Both the position numbers and the translations under genes were made by a program. Shown piece after piece: positions 51,425-61,300 of a stretch of DNA of 64,000 nt (the first letter of the stretch is position 1; each line of letters opens with the position of its first letter). The DNA is from Plasmodiophora brassicae. Lineage: Eukaryota; Endomyxa; Phytomyxea; Plasmodiophorida; Plasmodiophoridae. The DNA is taken from assembly GCA_039704465.1 (NCBI GenBank), contig JASFAU010000007.1, forward strand, positions 62,001 to 126,000. Reading direction: 5' to 3'. The notes below the pieces were generated by a model. The model worked only from the letters and a program-made list of their open reading frames with translations, did not search any database and was not told the origin of the DNA.

Positions 51425-52712
51425 CGGTGATCCAGGAGCAGACATCTCTGATTCGAGCCCTGTATCTCAATTAGCCGTGTCTCATGATATATACGGTCAC
51501 AAGTGGACAACGCGAATCTCGGCCATCGTGCCAGAAGCTTGGTGCAGGTTCACTCCAACCCAATTAGCTGGGATAGCTTTTGGTGGAGAGAAATCACAAG
51601 ATCAACAACTGCGTCCACTCGAAGCAGCGGATTCGCATTGGGGAAGATAGCTTGCTAGGCCCGCCATCGAAGGATGGTTCAAGGCAGGGACGCGCACGAC
51701 CAATTGCAGCAATCGACGGGGGAGGGGGCAGGACGCCGCCCCACGTGTGGAGCAGGTGGCCGCAACGTCGGCCTCCCCCACCTAGGCAGGACCACGGCTG
51801 CCCTGAAGGATTGATGGACAAGCGACGTCACGCGACGGCAGGCGTCTCCTGTCCACCACATGTCAGAGGCCCTGATCGCCTTCGCATCAGACGACAACTC
51901 GTACCTGTCCTGGAGCTTCAAGCAGTTCACCCAGAGATATTGGGCGCATTTCCAGAGGTCCAACAGGTTGCGTTGTCTTCGTAATGGATCCGTTGGCCCG
52001 TGCCGAAATGGTCGACGGCGACGTCGGCGTGGACGCAAGCAGGGCAGGCAGGCGCATCAGGATGACGGGGACTTGCGGCATCTGTGGACGACACGCCCCG
52101 GACCAGGAAGTGCACAGGCGTCCAGCAGGCCCTGTTGTGGTCGTAGGGGGCCCGTTGGCCCGTGCCGCTGGTCGGCGGCGACTTCCGGAACGGACGCAGG
52201 CAGGGTAGGCAGGCACGACAGGTCGTCGACGACCCGCGAGATGCGATAGCGAACACAGCGGCATACCGGCTGGCGGTGTACGACGCTGTAGTGGGCGGCG
52301 TTGACGACCGGTACATAGCGACGTCGTGTCGTCGGCGCAGACGTCGCCCACCACCGAGTGGGCGCCTTCTTCGTCTTGGCCGCCGTCCGCCTTCATTCAG
52401 CACAGATCCGGTGCAGGCAACGACCTGGCGGGGAATCGCGCCCTGCAGACCCATCACACTGGTAAGGCGTTCAAGGCGTGCCTGTTCTCGTACCTGCTCG
52501 AGGATATGTGGGTTCCCAGTTCCCACCCGCGCTGCACGCAGTTCGGTGCAGTTCAGACTTCAGAAGGCTATTTCCGGCAACGGATAACGGTTAACGTACA
52601 GCAGCGAATTCGATTGCCGACCCGCGGTCATTGTTTATTTCCCGCGAGGTGCTGGGACGTGCGAGCAAGGGCATTCGAAGCGGATTCCCGCCCCGATACC
52701 GTTTTCGCCGAT
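51425..52712. other. Repeat-rich region without firm genes
   Basis: Contains a diverged direct copy of 50908-50970 (CCGCCATCGA.G.ATGGT.CA.GGCAGGG) at 51661-51720, and a tandem repeat at 51983-52205. A minus frame at 51927-52526 and a plus frame at 51860-52249 are open but arginine/proline-rich. Parts such as YLSWSFKQFTQRYWAHFQ (about 51900-51955) look protein-like and may be relics. Confidence 0.4.
51983..52205. repeat. Two-unit tandem repeat, period about 165 bases
   Basis: Units beginning near 51983 and 52149 share CCGTTGGCCCGTGCCG, TGGTCG.CGGCGAC and ACGCA.GCAGGG(C/T)AGGCAGGC. Several substitutions separate them. Their translation is not recognisably protein. Confidence 0.6.
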
Positions 52713-53498
52713 ATGGAGTTGCTCAGGGCGGTCACCCTGCACCTGATTGGCGCGACCATCGCCCATGCGGCCAACAAGTCGGTCGATCCTGACGACGATA
52801 CCAGACAGTACCTGGCATCGAGGGGCGCCAACGTGACCAGCGTCCACGTCATAACACAATCGCAGCTCAACGACCTTATTAGGCGTTGCAGCGTCAACCC
52901 GTCGTCAATCGTGAGGGGATCCTCCAACACGCGCATCGCCCAGTTGCCGTCCGGACTCGTGCACCTGACCGCCCTGGCGTCCCTCGACATATCGGACACG
53001 GCCATCGCAGTACTGCCGGACGAGGTCGGCCTTCTCCCTGACCTGCGCGACGTCAGGTACGATCCTGGCGTCAGGAACGACGTCCCGGAACGCTTTGCCT
53101 CTGCGCTGCGTCGCCCAGAAAGCTCGAGTCCGACGCCCCGCTCGACTGGTGTCGATCAGATAGCGTCACGCGATCTACAAATGGCTCGCGATCAGGGGGA
53201 CGTCGCCGTTGAGGAGGTGGTCCGGGAAACCGACGAGATCGCCGAACGGTGTCGCAAGTCGATGCTCTGCGTGCAGTACGAGACGAATTTTATCGCTGTG
53301 CAGAGCTTCGGGTCGCTGCTAACGCTGGTCCTCGATCGTCCGCAGCTGTTCAAAGCGAGAACGATGGGTCTGATTCAGGAATCGTGGGCCAGGGCGTGGT
53401 CCAAACTGGAGAAGGTCGAGAGCATGATGGACGAGATGGGGATGGCCCTCGCCGATTGTCTGCGATACGGTGCCAACAGTTCCATTGCATCGGTATAA
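52713..53498 (+). CDS. Secreted leucine-rich-repeat protein with novel C-terminal domain, member 2
   Basis: 261 aa from ATG 52713. Signal peptide (MELLRAVTLHLIGATIAHA), a linker alignable with member 1 (DPDDDTRQYLASRGANVTSV versus RPDDDVNRYLLAKGRNLTSV), about two leucine-rich repeats (RIAQLPSGLVHLTALASLDI; TAIAVLPDEVGLLPDLRDV), an acidic spacer, and the family C-terminal domain from SMLCVQYETNF to MGMALADCLRY. Compared with member 1 it has lost roughly one repeat (49080-49150 has no counterpart). Probably extracellular. Confidence 0.7.
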   Translation: MELLRAVTLHLIGATIAHAANKSVDPDDDTRQYLASRGANVTSVHVITQSQLNDLIRRCSVNPSSIVRGSSNTRIAQLPSGLVHLTALASLDISDTAIAVLPDEVGLLPDLRDVRYDPGVRNDVPERFASALRRPESSSPTPRSTGVDQIASRDLQMARDQGDVAVEEVVRETDEIAERCRKSMLCVQYETNFIAVQSFGSLLTLVLDRPQLFKARTMGLIQESWARAWSKLEKVESMMDEMGMALADCLRYGANSSIASV

Positions 53499-53678
53499 AA
53501 CCTGTAGTGGGCACGTCTTAAGTACGGTCCACACAACCCGTTCATGTCGGGCGTCCGAGTTCGGTCGGGATCTCGGGTCGGGCAGGAACGCGACCCTCGA
53601 CCCGCACCCGTGCGATCCCCGACCCGAGCGCCTATTGATATCGATCGCCAAGCGACCGCATCCTGCGCTCTAGAAACG

Positions 53679-54200
53679 ATGTTCAGCAGTGTCAACATTC
53701 CGATCCTGGCCATCTGGGCCTTCCTAACCGTGTATGGGGCCCCGGGTACAGTGCCCGATCGCAAAGACGTCCCCAGGCTAGACGTGCCGCCGGTGAACGA
53801 CACAGACAACGTGCCCAACGTGCAATTGCCCGCGACACAATCCTGTCAGCCGCTACACGTAACTGGCATCGGACGCGTGTCGTCACCAGATCAGGTCGTC
53901 GAGGACAACGAGGAAATGGCCGCCCACAGGATCGCTCGTGCGAAATCGTCGCTCTGTACCCAGCACGAGACGTACACCAGCATGGTACGCAGCCTGGAGT
54001 CGTTGCTCCTGTTTACGGCCGCGCGTTCGTCGCTATTCAAAGACAGGACGGTGGGCGCGGTTCACGAATCGATCGTCAAGACGCGTTCCGCGGTGGAACA
54101 CGTCGAATCCATGATGCGCCGAATGGAGATCACACCTGCCGACTGTACCGCCTATCTGCATTGCTGCCGCCCAGGCGTCATACATCGTCAAACGGTCTAG
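53679..54200 (+). CDS. Secreted protein with the same C-terminal domain, LRRs absent, member 3
   Basis: 173 aa from ATG 53679. Signal peptide (MFSSVNIPILAIWAFLTVYG), a short unrelated linker with one cysteine, then the family domain from SSLCTQHETYT through ESLLLFTAARSSLFKDRTVG to MMRRMEITPADC. The leucine-rich repeats are missing, so the C-terminal domain can stand alone. A short Cys-rich tail (LHCCRPG) follows. It lies 180 bases after member 2 on the same strand, consistent with tandem duplication and deletion. Confidence 0.65.
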   Translation: MFSSVNIPILAIWAFLTVYGAPGTVPDRKDVPRLDVPPVNDTDNVPNVQLPATQSCQPLHVTGIGRVSSPDQVVEDNEEMAAHRIARAKSSLCTQHETYTSMVRSLESLLLFTAARSSLFKDRTVGAVHESIVKTRSAVEHVESMMRRMEITPADCTAYLHCCRPGVIHRQTV

Positions 54201-54631
54201 GGCTAAACGTCAACAAACCGGATTCGTCGACAGGCACGCTCAGGCGTCGGGTAGGAACTATCAAATGGGGACCCCCTTTGACAGGCATGCGACGCTTACA
54301 TAGCGTCTAAACGTCGGGGCGTTGTTATTGTTGTCGTCATTGTACGACCAGGATTCCCCTGCTGTTACTTGATGTCCCGCGCCACCAAGTGGCACGCCAA
54401 GTCGAGATGTTCCCACTTGGGGTATCGTCGGTGCTGCGCGCCAGGTGGAACTGTCAGCGAGCGCTCAATCCGAACGATGCAACGGCGCGTGCGATACAGA
54501 ACTCGAATCTCCCGTCTGATGACTGTCGATCAGCAACGAATCGGTGGGCGGTCAACGCCGCCCATTCTTCTGGCAGACGCGTTAGTCAACGGGTAAGGCC
54601 CACGCCAGCGGCACGCGACTCAGCAGACCAC
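54201..54631. other. No firm gene; 5' flank of the next gene
   Basis: The frame of the next gene is open from 54389, but residues before 54632 lack clear protein character. The segment 54300-54340 is T-rich and may be promoter. Confidence 0.35.
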
Positions 54632-55186
54632 ATGACGTCTGCAGGGCGTTCAGGGCACGACGAGTGGCATCGTAGCCTACGAGATGTGGTCGGGTTGCTG
54701 TCGTCGGAGCTCGACCGCGATCGCGACGTCGTCGTATCGAAGGACGATGTGCCATGGGAGGTGGCGCGATCCCGAATCCGACCCCTGGAGCCGTTCCCCG
54801 TCATGAAACTGAAACGCGACCCGCACGTGACGAGCACGCGTCGGCTGTCGCCGGCGATGGAGCTCCTGGTTCAGCTCAACGACCCGACCGCCGTTGTCCC
54901 CGACCTGGATGAGTCGGTCCGGTTGGCCCTGCAGGCCGAGATTCGACAGCGGCGTCGTGCGCCAGCTCTGCTCGTGGTTCAGCGCGTCGGCGCGCCTCTG
55001 CAGATGATCCAGGAGGATCAGCGCGAGCACCGATGGTGGCACGACGACCAGAAGCACCCGCTACCGCGGGACATGTGCTCAGCGCCGCACTGGATGGCCC
55101 AGTTCGATTACCCCAATGCGGCCACCTACGTCCCCGTTAAGCGTTCGTCCAGTGCCGCACCGATTCGAAATCGTACCGTTCAGTAA
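54632..55186 (+). CDS. Hypothetical soluble protein
   Basis: 184 aa from ATG 54632; an upstream Met at 54389 would lengthen it. Protein-like sequence throughout: SGHDEWHRSLRDVVGLLSSE, DDVPWEVARSRIRPLEPFPV, SPAMELLVQLNDPTAVVPDL, QREHRWWHDDQKHPLPRDMC, and a C-terminus NAATYVPVKRSSS. No signal peptide, membrane helix or recognised domain. Confidence 0.55.
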   Translation: MTSAGRSGHDEWHRSLRDVVGLLSSELDRDRDVVVSKDDVPWEVARSRIRPLEPFPVMKLKRDPHVTSTRRLSPAMELLVQLNDPTAVVPDLDESVRLALQAEIRQRRRAPALLVVQRVGAPLQMIQEDQREHRWWHDDQKHPLPRDMCSAPHWMAQFDYPNAATYVPVKRSSSAAPIRNRTVQ

Positions 55187-55374
55187 GGGGTGCACAATAC
55201 ACATCTACAGGTGTCGTCGATCGTTTCAGATCGGTTCGACCTGGCTGGCAGACTGGTCCCTGGTACAGGTAATGGTCGTCGGTGGCGCCGCCGTCGTGAA
55301 GCGAGGCGCATGCGGCGACGACGCTGGGGCCGTTGCTCGCTGAGCGGGTGACAGGGCGAGTCGGTGGATGCTGG

Positions 55375-55671
55375 ATGTGGCCGATCCGCATTCATTCGGT
55401 TCCGAACATGGTCTGCCGGTACGACGACGAGCCGACGCTCGACAGGACGCTCGCCGAGTCCGGTATCAGCATGGTCGCCGGCGGGGGCGTCACGATGCTG
55501 GCCGGAGCGGCGATGTCGCAGCACCCGACCTACTGGATCCTGTCGCGACGCTTGATACGATGCGGGCTGCCCCTGGCGGCCACTGGCATCGTCCTCAGCG
55601 CCGTCGTGGCACCCGGCGCGAAACTCTGGAACGGATTCCAACGCCATCGCAACGACGACGACGACGCCTAG
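55375..55671 (+). CDS. Small membrane protein, hypothetical
   Basis: 98 aa from ATG 55375. After a short soluble start (VCRYDDEPTLDRTLAESGIS) there are two hydrophobic segments (MVAGGGVTMLAGAAM; GLPLAATGIVLSAVVAPGA) and a charged tail ending NDDDDA. The layout resembles small two-helix mitochondrial or ER proteins. A start at 55408 (MVCRYDD) is possible. No family recognised. Confidence 0.5.
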   Translation: MWPIRIHSVPNMVCRYDDEPTLDRTLAESGISMVAGGGVTMLAGAAMSQHPTYWILSRRLIRCGLPLAATGIVLSAVVAPGAKLWNGFQRHRNDDDDA

Positions 55672-55844
55672 GCAGACGTGCTGGCGTCACGCGATCGACA
55701 TGCGGCACGAGGTGTATGCTGAATACAGTTTCAATACGCGGGCCAGGAGGTACGAGGTGACGATGCTCCATTCCGTGTGTGTGTGTGTGTGTGCCTTCGT
55801 GGCAGGCGGTATCCAGACCAGGGCGGACCCCCACCCGTGCCCGT

Positions 55845-56549
55845 TTACTCAGAGAAGAGCGGCCCGGACAGGTCGGTGCCAGGGAACCCGAGCCGGCCCG
55901 TCTGCGCTAGGTACAGGAGCACAATGTAGGCGACGTCGAGCACGGCGCACAGGATGCAGAGCTCCAGGAGGCCATAGGGCGCCGGGTCGGGCCGGTTCAC
56001 GAACGCGGCGGCGATAGACGGGGCCAGCGTGCCGACGAACTTGGCGATGGCGACGACCTGCGACTGCTGGCGCGCGGAACGCCTCCGGAACAGCATGAGG
56101 ATGAACGCCAGCGACATGTACGCGTTCATCATGTAGGCGGTCCACGTGAACAGGATCGTGCCGTGCTCAGCGAAGAGCACCAGGTGCGACAGGAACGCCA
56201 GGACGATGCCCCCCGGCAGGATGGCCGTGGGCAGGTACCGCTTCACGATGGGATCGTCCGAGAAGTCGGGCGACGACGGTCGCATCAGGTTACGGATCGT
56301 TGCGTACACGATCAGGCAGTCGAGGAGGAACCAGACGGTGGATACGGCTGAGGCGACGGGGTCACTGCCGTCGGCCAGATAGACGATCGCGAAGGACAAC
56401 TCCCAGGAGATGTTGGTGATTAACGCGCAGACGGGCATACCGTACGAATTCGAGCGCCACGTCATGCGAATCAGAACGATGTACACCAGCGACCAGCACA
56501 GGCCGCTGACCACCAACAGGAACGTGCCCAGGTCCATCGACATCAACAT
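55845..56549 (-). CDS. Seven-helix membrane protein resembling PaxB-type membrane terpene cyclases
   Basis: 234 aa, single exon, about seven transmembrane helices. The segment SNSYGMPVCALITNISWELS matches the best-known block of the PaxB family (integral-membrane meroterpenoid cyclases), in which the N-x-x-WE motif carries a catalytic Glu. FLLDCLIVYATIRN and LFTWTAYMMNAYMSLAFILM also fit the family. Members in non-producing organisms are often uncharacterised, so cyclase activity is only a possibility. A GT microsatellite lies just downstream (55777-55790). It is co-oriented with the sphingomyelin-synthase-like gene. Confidence 0.7.
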   Translation of the reverse strand: MLMSMDLGTFLLVVSGLCWSLVYIVLIRMTWRSNSYGMPVCALITNISWELSFAIVYLADGSDPVASAVSTVWFLLDCLIVYATIRNLMRPSSPDFSDDPIVKRYLPTAILPGGIVLAFLSHLVLFAEHGTILFTWTAYMMNAYMSLAFILMLFRRRSARQQSQVVAIAKFVGTLAPSIAAAFVNRPDPAPYGLLELCILCAVLDVAYIVLLYLAQTGRLGFPGTDLSGPLFSE

Positions 56550-56755
56550 AGATCCGCACGCCCAGTCCCTGCCAGTATACCGAGTCGTGGAGCGCAGGAC
56601 GACGCCCTCTCGTCAGCAGGTGGTACCGCCACAGCAGGCGCCGCCCGTTGTTCTGTCACAGCAGCCCCTGGGGGCTTGAGCAAGGATCCCATGGGTCAGC
56701 CCATCAGTAATACGCACGTTGCCCCTGTACGAATGACGAATATAGTCGCGACAGA

Positions 56756-57853
56756 CTACGCCTTCGCCTTGTATTGTTTGGATTCCAGCCAGTGGACGAT
56801 CCGATGCGGCAGGGATGGGCGGGGCCGGGTGTCGGGGGCGGGCGCGTCCAGCAGGTCGTAATAGTAGACGAACAGGATGACGGGCAGAAGGACGCCGATG
56901 TAGACGTCGATCGAGTAGTGAAACTTTGTCATGACGATCATGGAGATGCCAGCGATCGTCACGGTCCAGCTGGCCGTCATAAGCGCCCAGTACGCCATCT
57001 GTCGGGAACGTCTCGTACGAGCTAGCGACACGTCTGCATGAGTCGAAACGGTGTGCTGCATGAACGTCGTGTACTGTTACCGATCGGCTTGAATGACATC
57101 GGAGACGTGTGCACCGTTACGAATAGGACGAACAGCATCATCATGGCGGCGTGGCCTGGGCGTCGAGTCAGGTCCCGGTTATAGTACAACACGATGCATT
57201 GGGGGGATACCCGAGAAGAACAGATCGGTGCACGTGACCGACATCCGCATGACGACGAAGGCGGTGTCGAGGAGAAGGTTGCCCGCAGACGCGAACTGGC
57301 ATTCGAACGGGTCGACAATCGTCTGTGGGAGGACGGTCATGTACAGAGCCGGGCCACGTATCAGAAACACGATGCCTTGCAGGACCAGGTAGCGGCGCAG
57401 GACGTCCCATCGTAGGCACGGATCGCAGGCGAACCTGCAGACGGTGATCCCCAGCAGGACAACGAGCAGAACGTCGCAGATAATGGGCGATGGCATCCCG
57501 AACGGCAGCACGTCGCCCAGATCGTGACCGATATCCGGCAGGACCGCACCGCGAATAACCTGCCCCCAAACTCTTAGTTGCTGCTTGGGTCAGGCGGCCC
57601 AGCGGGCACCCACCTGATAGCGCCGTTCGGACAGCACCTGGAACATGCTGTTCAGGGTAGTCGCACCCAGCGCGAACGCGATCGCCACCGGCATCGGACG
57701 CAGCAGTGCCTTGGACTGCGGTTGGCAGTCGAACTCGGACGACGAATAGTCGGAGCCCAGTTCGGAATCGAGGAGGTCCTCGATTTCCGATGACGTCGCG
57801 GCATCGTCGGACGGCGACGACGACGACGGCGATAACGAGCGGATACTATTCAT
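56756..57853 (-). CDS. Sphingomyelin/ceramide phosphotransferase family (PAP2_C), 4 exons
   Basis: Transfers a phospho-head group to ceramide in Golgi or plasma membrane (sphingomyelin, ethanolamine-phosphoceramide or inositol-phosphoceramide synthase class). Exons 57853-57614, 57559-57211, 57155-57115 and 56998-56756 sum to 291 codons (290 aa). Motifs reassembled by splicing: VLPDIGHDLGDVLPFG, VLQGIVFLIRGPALY, MSVTCTDLFFSGHAAMMML (catalytic His in a 41-base exon) and TKFHYSIDVYIGVLLP (catalytic His and Asp). The last intron (116 bases) is long and could be misplaced. Several membrane helices. An acidic Ser-rich N-terminus precedes the first helix. Head-group specificity cannot be told from sequence. 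Confidence 0.85.
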
Positions 57854-58389
57854 TGCCCAGTGCTGCCAGGTCATACAGGCGTGCAACGACGATCGAGGCC
57901 GGTCGGAACGTGACGTCACCAGTATGCACCAGAACACGACATGCAGGCGTCGCGTGCGCTCGACCGAATCCAGTCACCGACGTGGAGCGTCGGTTACCTG
58001 TCTATCCTATTTATATCAAACGGTCATCAAGTGTTGCTCATTGGGCAATGAACAAACGATCGACGGGGGCGGGGCACTCGTACATGAGCGCTATGGTGTC
58101 GTAATCCCCACTGGATTGTTGCCGGGAGTGGGTGTCCCAGTACAGAGACGACGCATGCTCCCGGTAATCCGTTCGCGAGAACAGCCCACTGGCTGCTTGG
58201 CTCCCCGACTGTATTGTACGGTTTCGCCCGGGACGCGTCCGCTCGCGTTGCCATAGCCGCTGGTCCTCGCCGACTTGGCCAAGGAAGAAGCAGTAATGGA
58301 GCACGCGGATCTATGGCTAACGATGTGTCCGAGGTGGTGGTGTCAGTGGACTCCGGCAATTTGCGGCGCGTGGCGCAGCTGTCCGCAAG
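57854..58389. other. Divergent intergenic region
   Basis: Separates the lipid-enzyme gene (leftward) from the nucleoporin gene (rightward). An ATG at 58314 opens a short frame (MANDVSEVVVSVDSGNL) that could be a first exon of the nucleoporin gene if spliced, but the simpler start is 58390. Confidence 0.4.
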
Positions 58390-61300
58390 ATGGCGGCTGA
58401 CGGCGGCGGCCTGGTGCTGTCCAACGCGGAATTCTGCCGATACCTGAGCAACGCTGACCCGGCGAGGTTCTCCACGCAACGACTGGTATGGCTGCTGCTG
58501 CTGCTGCTGCCGCGTGACCATCTGCACGGGCTCACCGGGGCGCTTCGATCATTCCCAGCATGACGAACTGTCGAAACCGGATGTGCTGCGGCGTCTCCGA
58601 CTCAACGTGCGCTACTACGCCGAAGAATCGCCCAGCGCCACGCCGGCCAACGATAAACGAGAGCTGTCCCAGGTTCGGTACATTGCCGACAAACTGGTAC
58701 GATAATACGACGTGTCGATCGAGCCATGCGAATACGTAATGACGTTTGCGGCAGGACGTGCCGTACGGCGTGTGCCTATCATTGTTCGGGCAATTCATGA
58801 ACCTGAGGGCGTCGGAGGCGGAACCCGAATTCGACGTCTTCCTGCAGTTTTACCTGCATGAGAGGACGCACCTGCTGATGCTGCTCAGTTTGCTCCTCCA
58901 GGCGGCAGGCGATGCTGGGTCGCCCTACTGTCCTGTCGCGCGTGTAATTCTGCCACAGGTCCCGGATCTGTTCGATAGCATCATTACGTCGTACCGTGCC
59001 CTGTCTGCGGGTGATATTCCCAAGCAGTTGAGCGCCGAGCACATCACCTACTGGGCCGACGGTATCGTCGACCAACAGGCGTCCTGTCTTCAGGTCATCG
59101 CCTGTTACCTGTTTGCGTTCAAGGAGTCGCCTACCCAGCAGCAGGTTGAATCACTGCTCAACCTGTTCCAGTCGCAAGACACGTCCCCGTTGTACACGTT
59201 GCTATCGTCGGATGGTCGTCGTTCGTGCCGTTGCATCACCTCGCTCTGGACGCTGCTCTTCACGCAGACCATGCATCTTCGTTCTCTGCATTCGGCATTG
59301 TCGGATCCCAGCAATCGACGTCAGCCGACGATCGGCAGCCTGCCTGCTGACGCATCGTTGTTCGATGCGCTGCCTGCCACTGCTGGCGAATACGGTCCCA
59401 TCTTCTTATCGTTCGCTGTTTACCTCTGTCTCTCCTACCAGCTTGGGAATGGTGACGTTTCGGAACTGCAACAGGGAACTCTTCGGTATCTGTCGCAAGC
59501 CATGCGTCTCGATGCGTTCCCCGGCCTCGCACATGCCATTCGTGAGCTGGACGCGCACCCGCTATTGGATGCGTCGTCACTGTTGGCTCGCGAAACCTAC
59601 CACGATCTGCTGACCGCGGTATGCGTCTCGAACATCTTTAACGTCCTGTATTCTCTTGACGGGTTCTTCGATCGCATGCTTGCGCCGTTGTACACGCTCC
59701 TGCTGGAAAGGAACCCTGAACTGTCCGAACGAATGTGGTCCGAAATCGATGCTGCCATTGCGAATGCATCTGATCTGCGGTCGTTTCCGCTGTTCGCCAA
59801 TATGTACCATCGTTTCCAGACCGCATTGACGATGCCGCTCCAATCGTCCTACCATAAGGAAATGGCGCCGTTCCTATCGTTACTTCGCGTGATGTCCAGC
59901 TCACCGATGTCTGTTGCTCATGCTGCATCTGTGCTGGAACAGACCATTCCAGGCGGATTCGCGGCCATGCAGGACGTATTCGCCCGTGCGGTTCGGGCAC
60001 TCAGTGCGGGGGACACCAACGAATCGACGTTCGTGTCCGAGTTCGCGCGATGCGCCCTGGAGATGATTTCGCACGCGGGTAATGATGGGAGTCTGAATCT
60101 GTCCGTCTCGTTCATCGAATCGGTTCTTGTCCTGCTCCATTACGTCGCCGAGCATGTCGTCCAAAGCCGAGCTGTCGATCCACTCCTAGTTGAAGTTTGT
60201 CTCGGGCTTCTGTGTCACGCTCCGCGCTGCGATGCCGAATTCGCACGCCTTCTGCAACGATACTCCCTGCCCCTGCTGGCGCATAAGTTCCTGTACAATG
60301 TCGACTTGCCGCGGTGCTCGTACTCGTGCACGGCAAAGATTATTCGCGTCATAGATCGCATCCTGCTCGAAAGTGACACCGACCTGCATTTCCCTATCGA
60401 CGACTACGCTCCACTCGCGTCTCGCCTAATGGACTTTGTCTGCAACGGTAACGTTTCTATATTTCTTCTGACAGGCCAGCGTTCTCTTGCGCTCAGTCCC
60501 GTTTATTTCGGCTTGTTGCCACCCAGTTACTGACATTGTGGCAGATGTGTTCGTCTGTTACTGCGGATGGCGTTTCGCGGAAGATGTCGGAAGGTGGACG
60601 CTGGGCGAATCTCTTCTGACGCTCTTCGTGACAGTGTTGTCGTCCGATGATCTCCTGGCTAGACTGACGCTTCGCGGCCAAGTTGGCTACGGCATCGGTG
60701 TTCGACTTTGCAACGAGAGTCTCATGCAACGTTCGCTGATCCATCCGATCATCAACGATCGCCTCTTCCTGGAATTCGGACAGCCCAAACGTGTCAAGGA
60801 TGTCGTCAGCACACAAGTCGCCCTTGCGTTCCGCGCGCTTCAATTGCTACTGAACATTCGCGTTGAATGGAACCACCGTCCCGGGGTCGATCCACTGAAC
60901 GAATCGCTTCTTGACCTATTCTTCAAGTCCGGTCTGGACAGCGCGCGCGTACTTCGCCAGATATCAGCGTATCTCGAACTGCCCGAGTATACGTGGTCGC
61001 GTCACTCCATTGTGACCTTGACGCGGCTGTCTGTGCTGTCTAGCCTCGCCGGCCCCGCTGTCCATGAGATATCCGCTATAGCCGGTTTGATCGGCCAGGT
61101 CTGTTGGATCTCATCATGGCTTCCGTGTTGCTGACCCTTCACGATAGGCCAAAGTCCACGAGCTTCGAGTACAGTGCCGTCGTCTTCTTTCGCTCCAGAA
61201 CGCTACTTTCCAGTCCTGCGTCCTGGAGCTGTTGAGTGCAACGTTGCAGTTTCAGCCCGGCATGGCCGAACGACTATTCGGTTTCAGTGCTGCGAACCTC

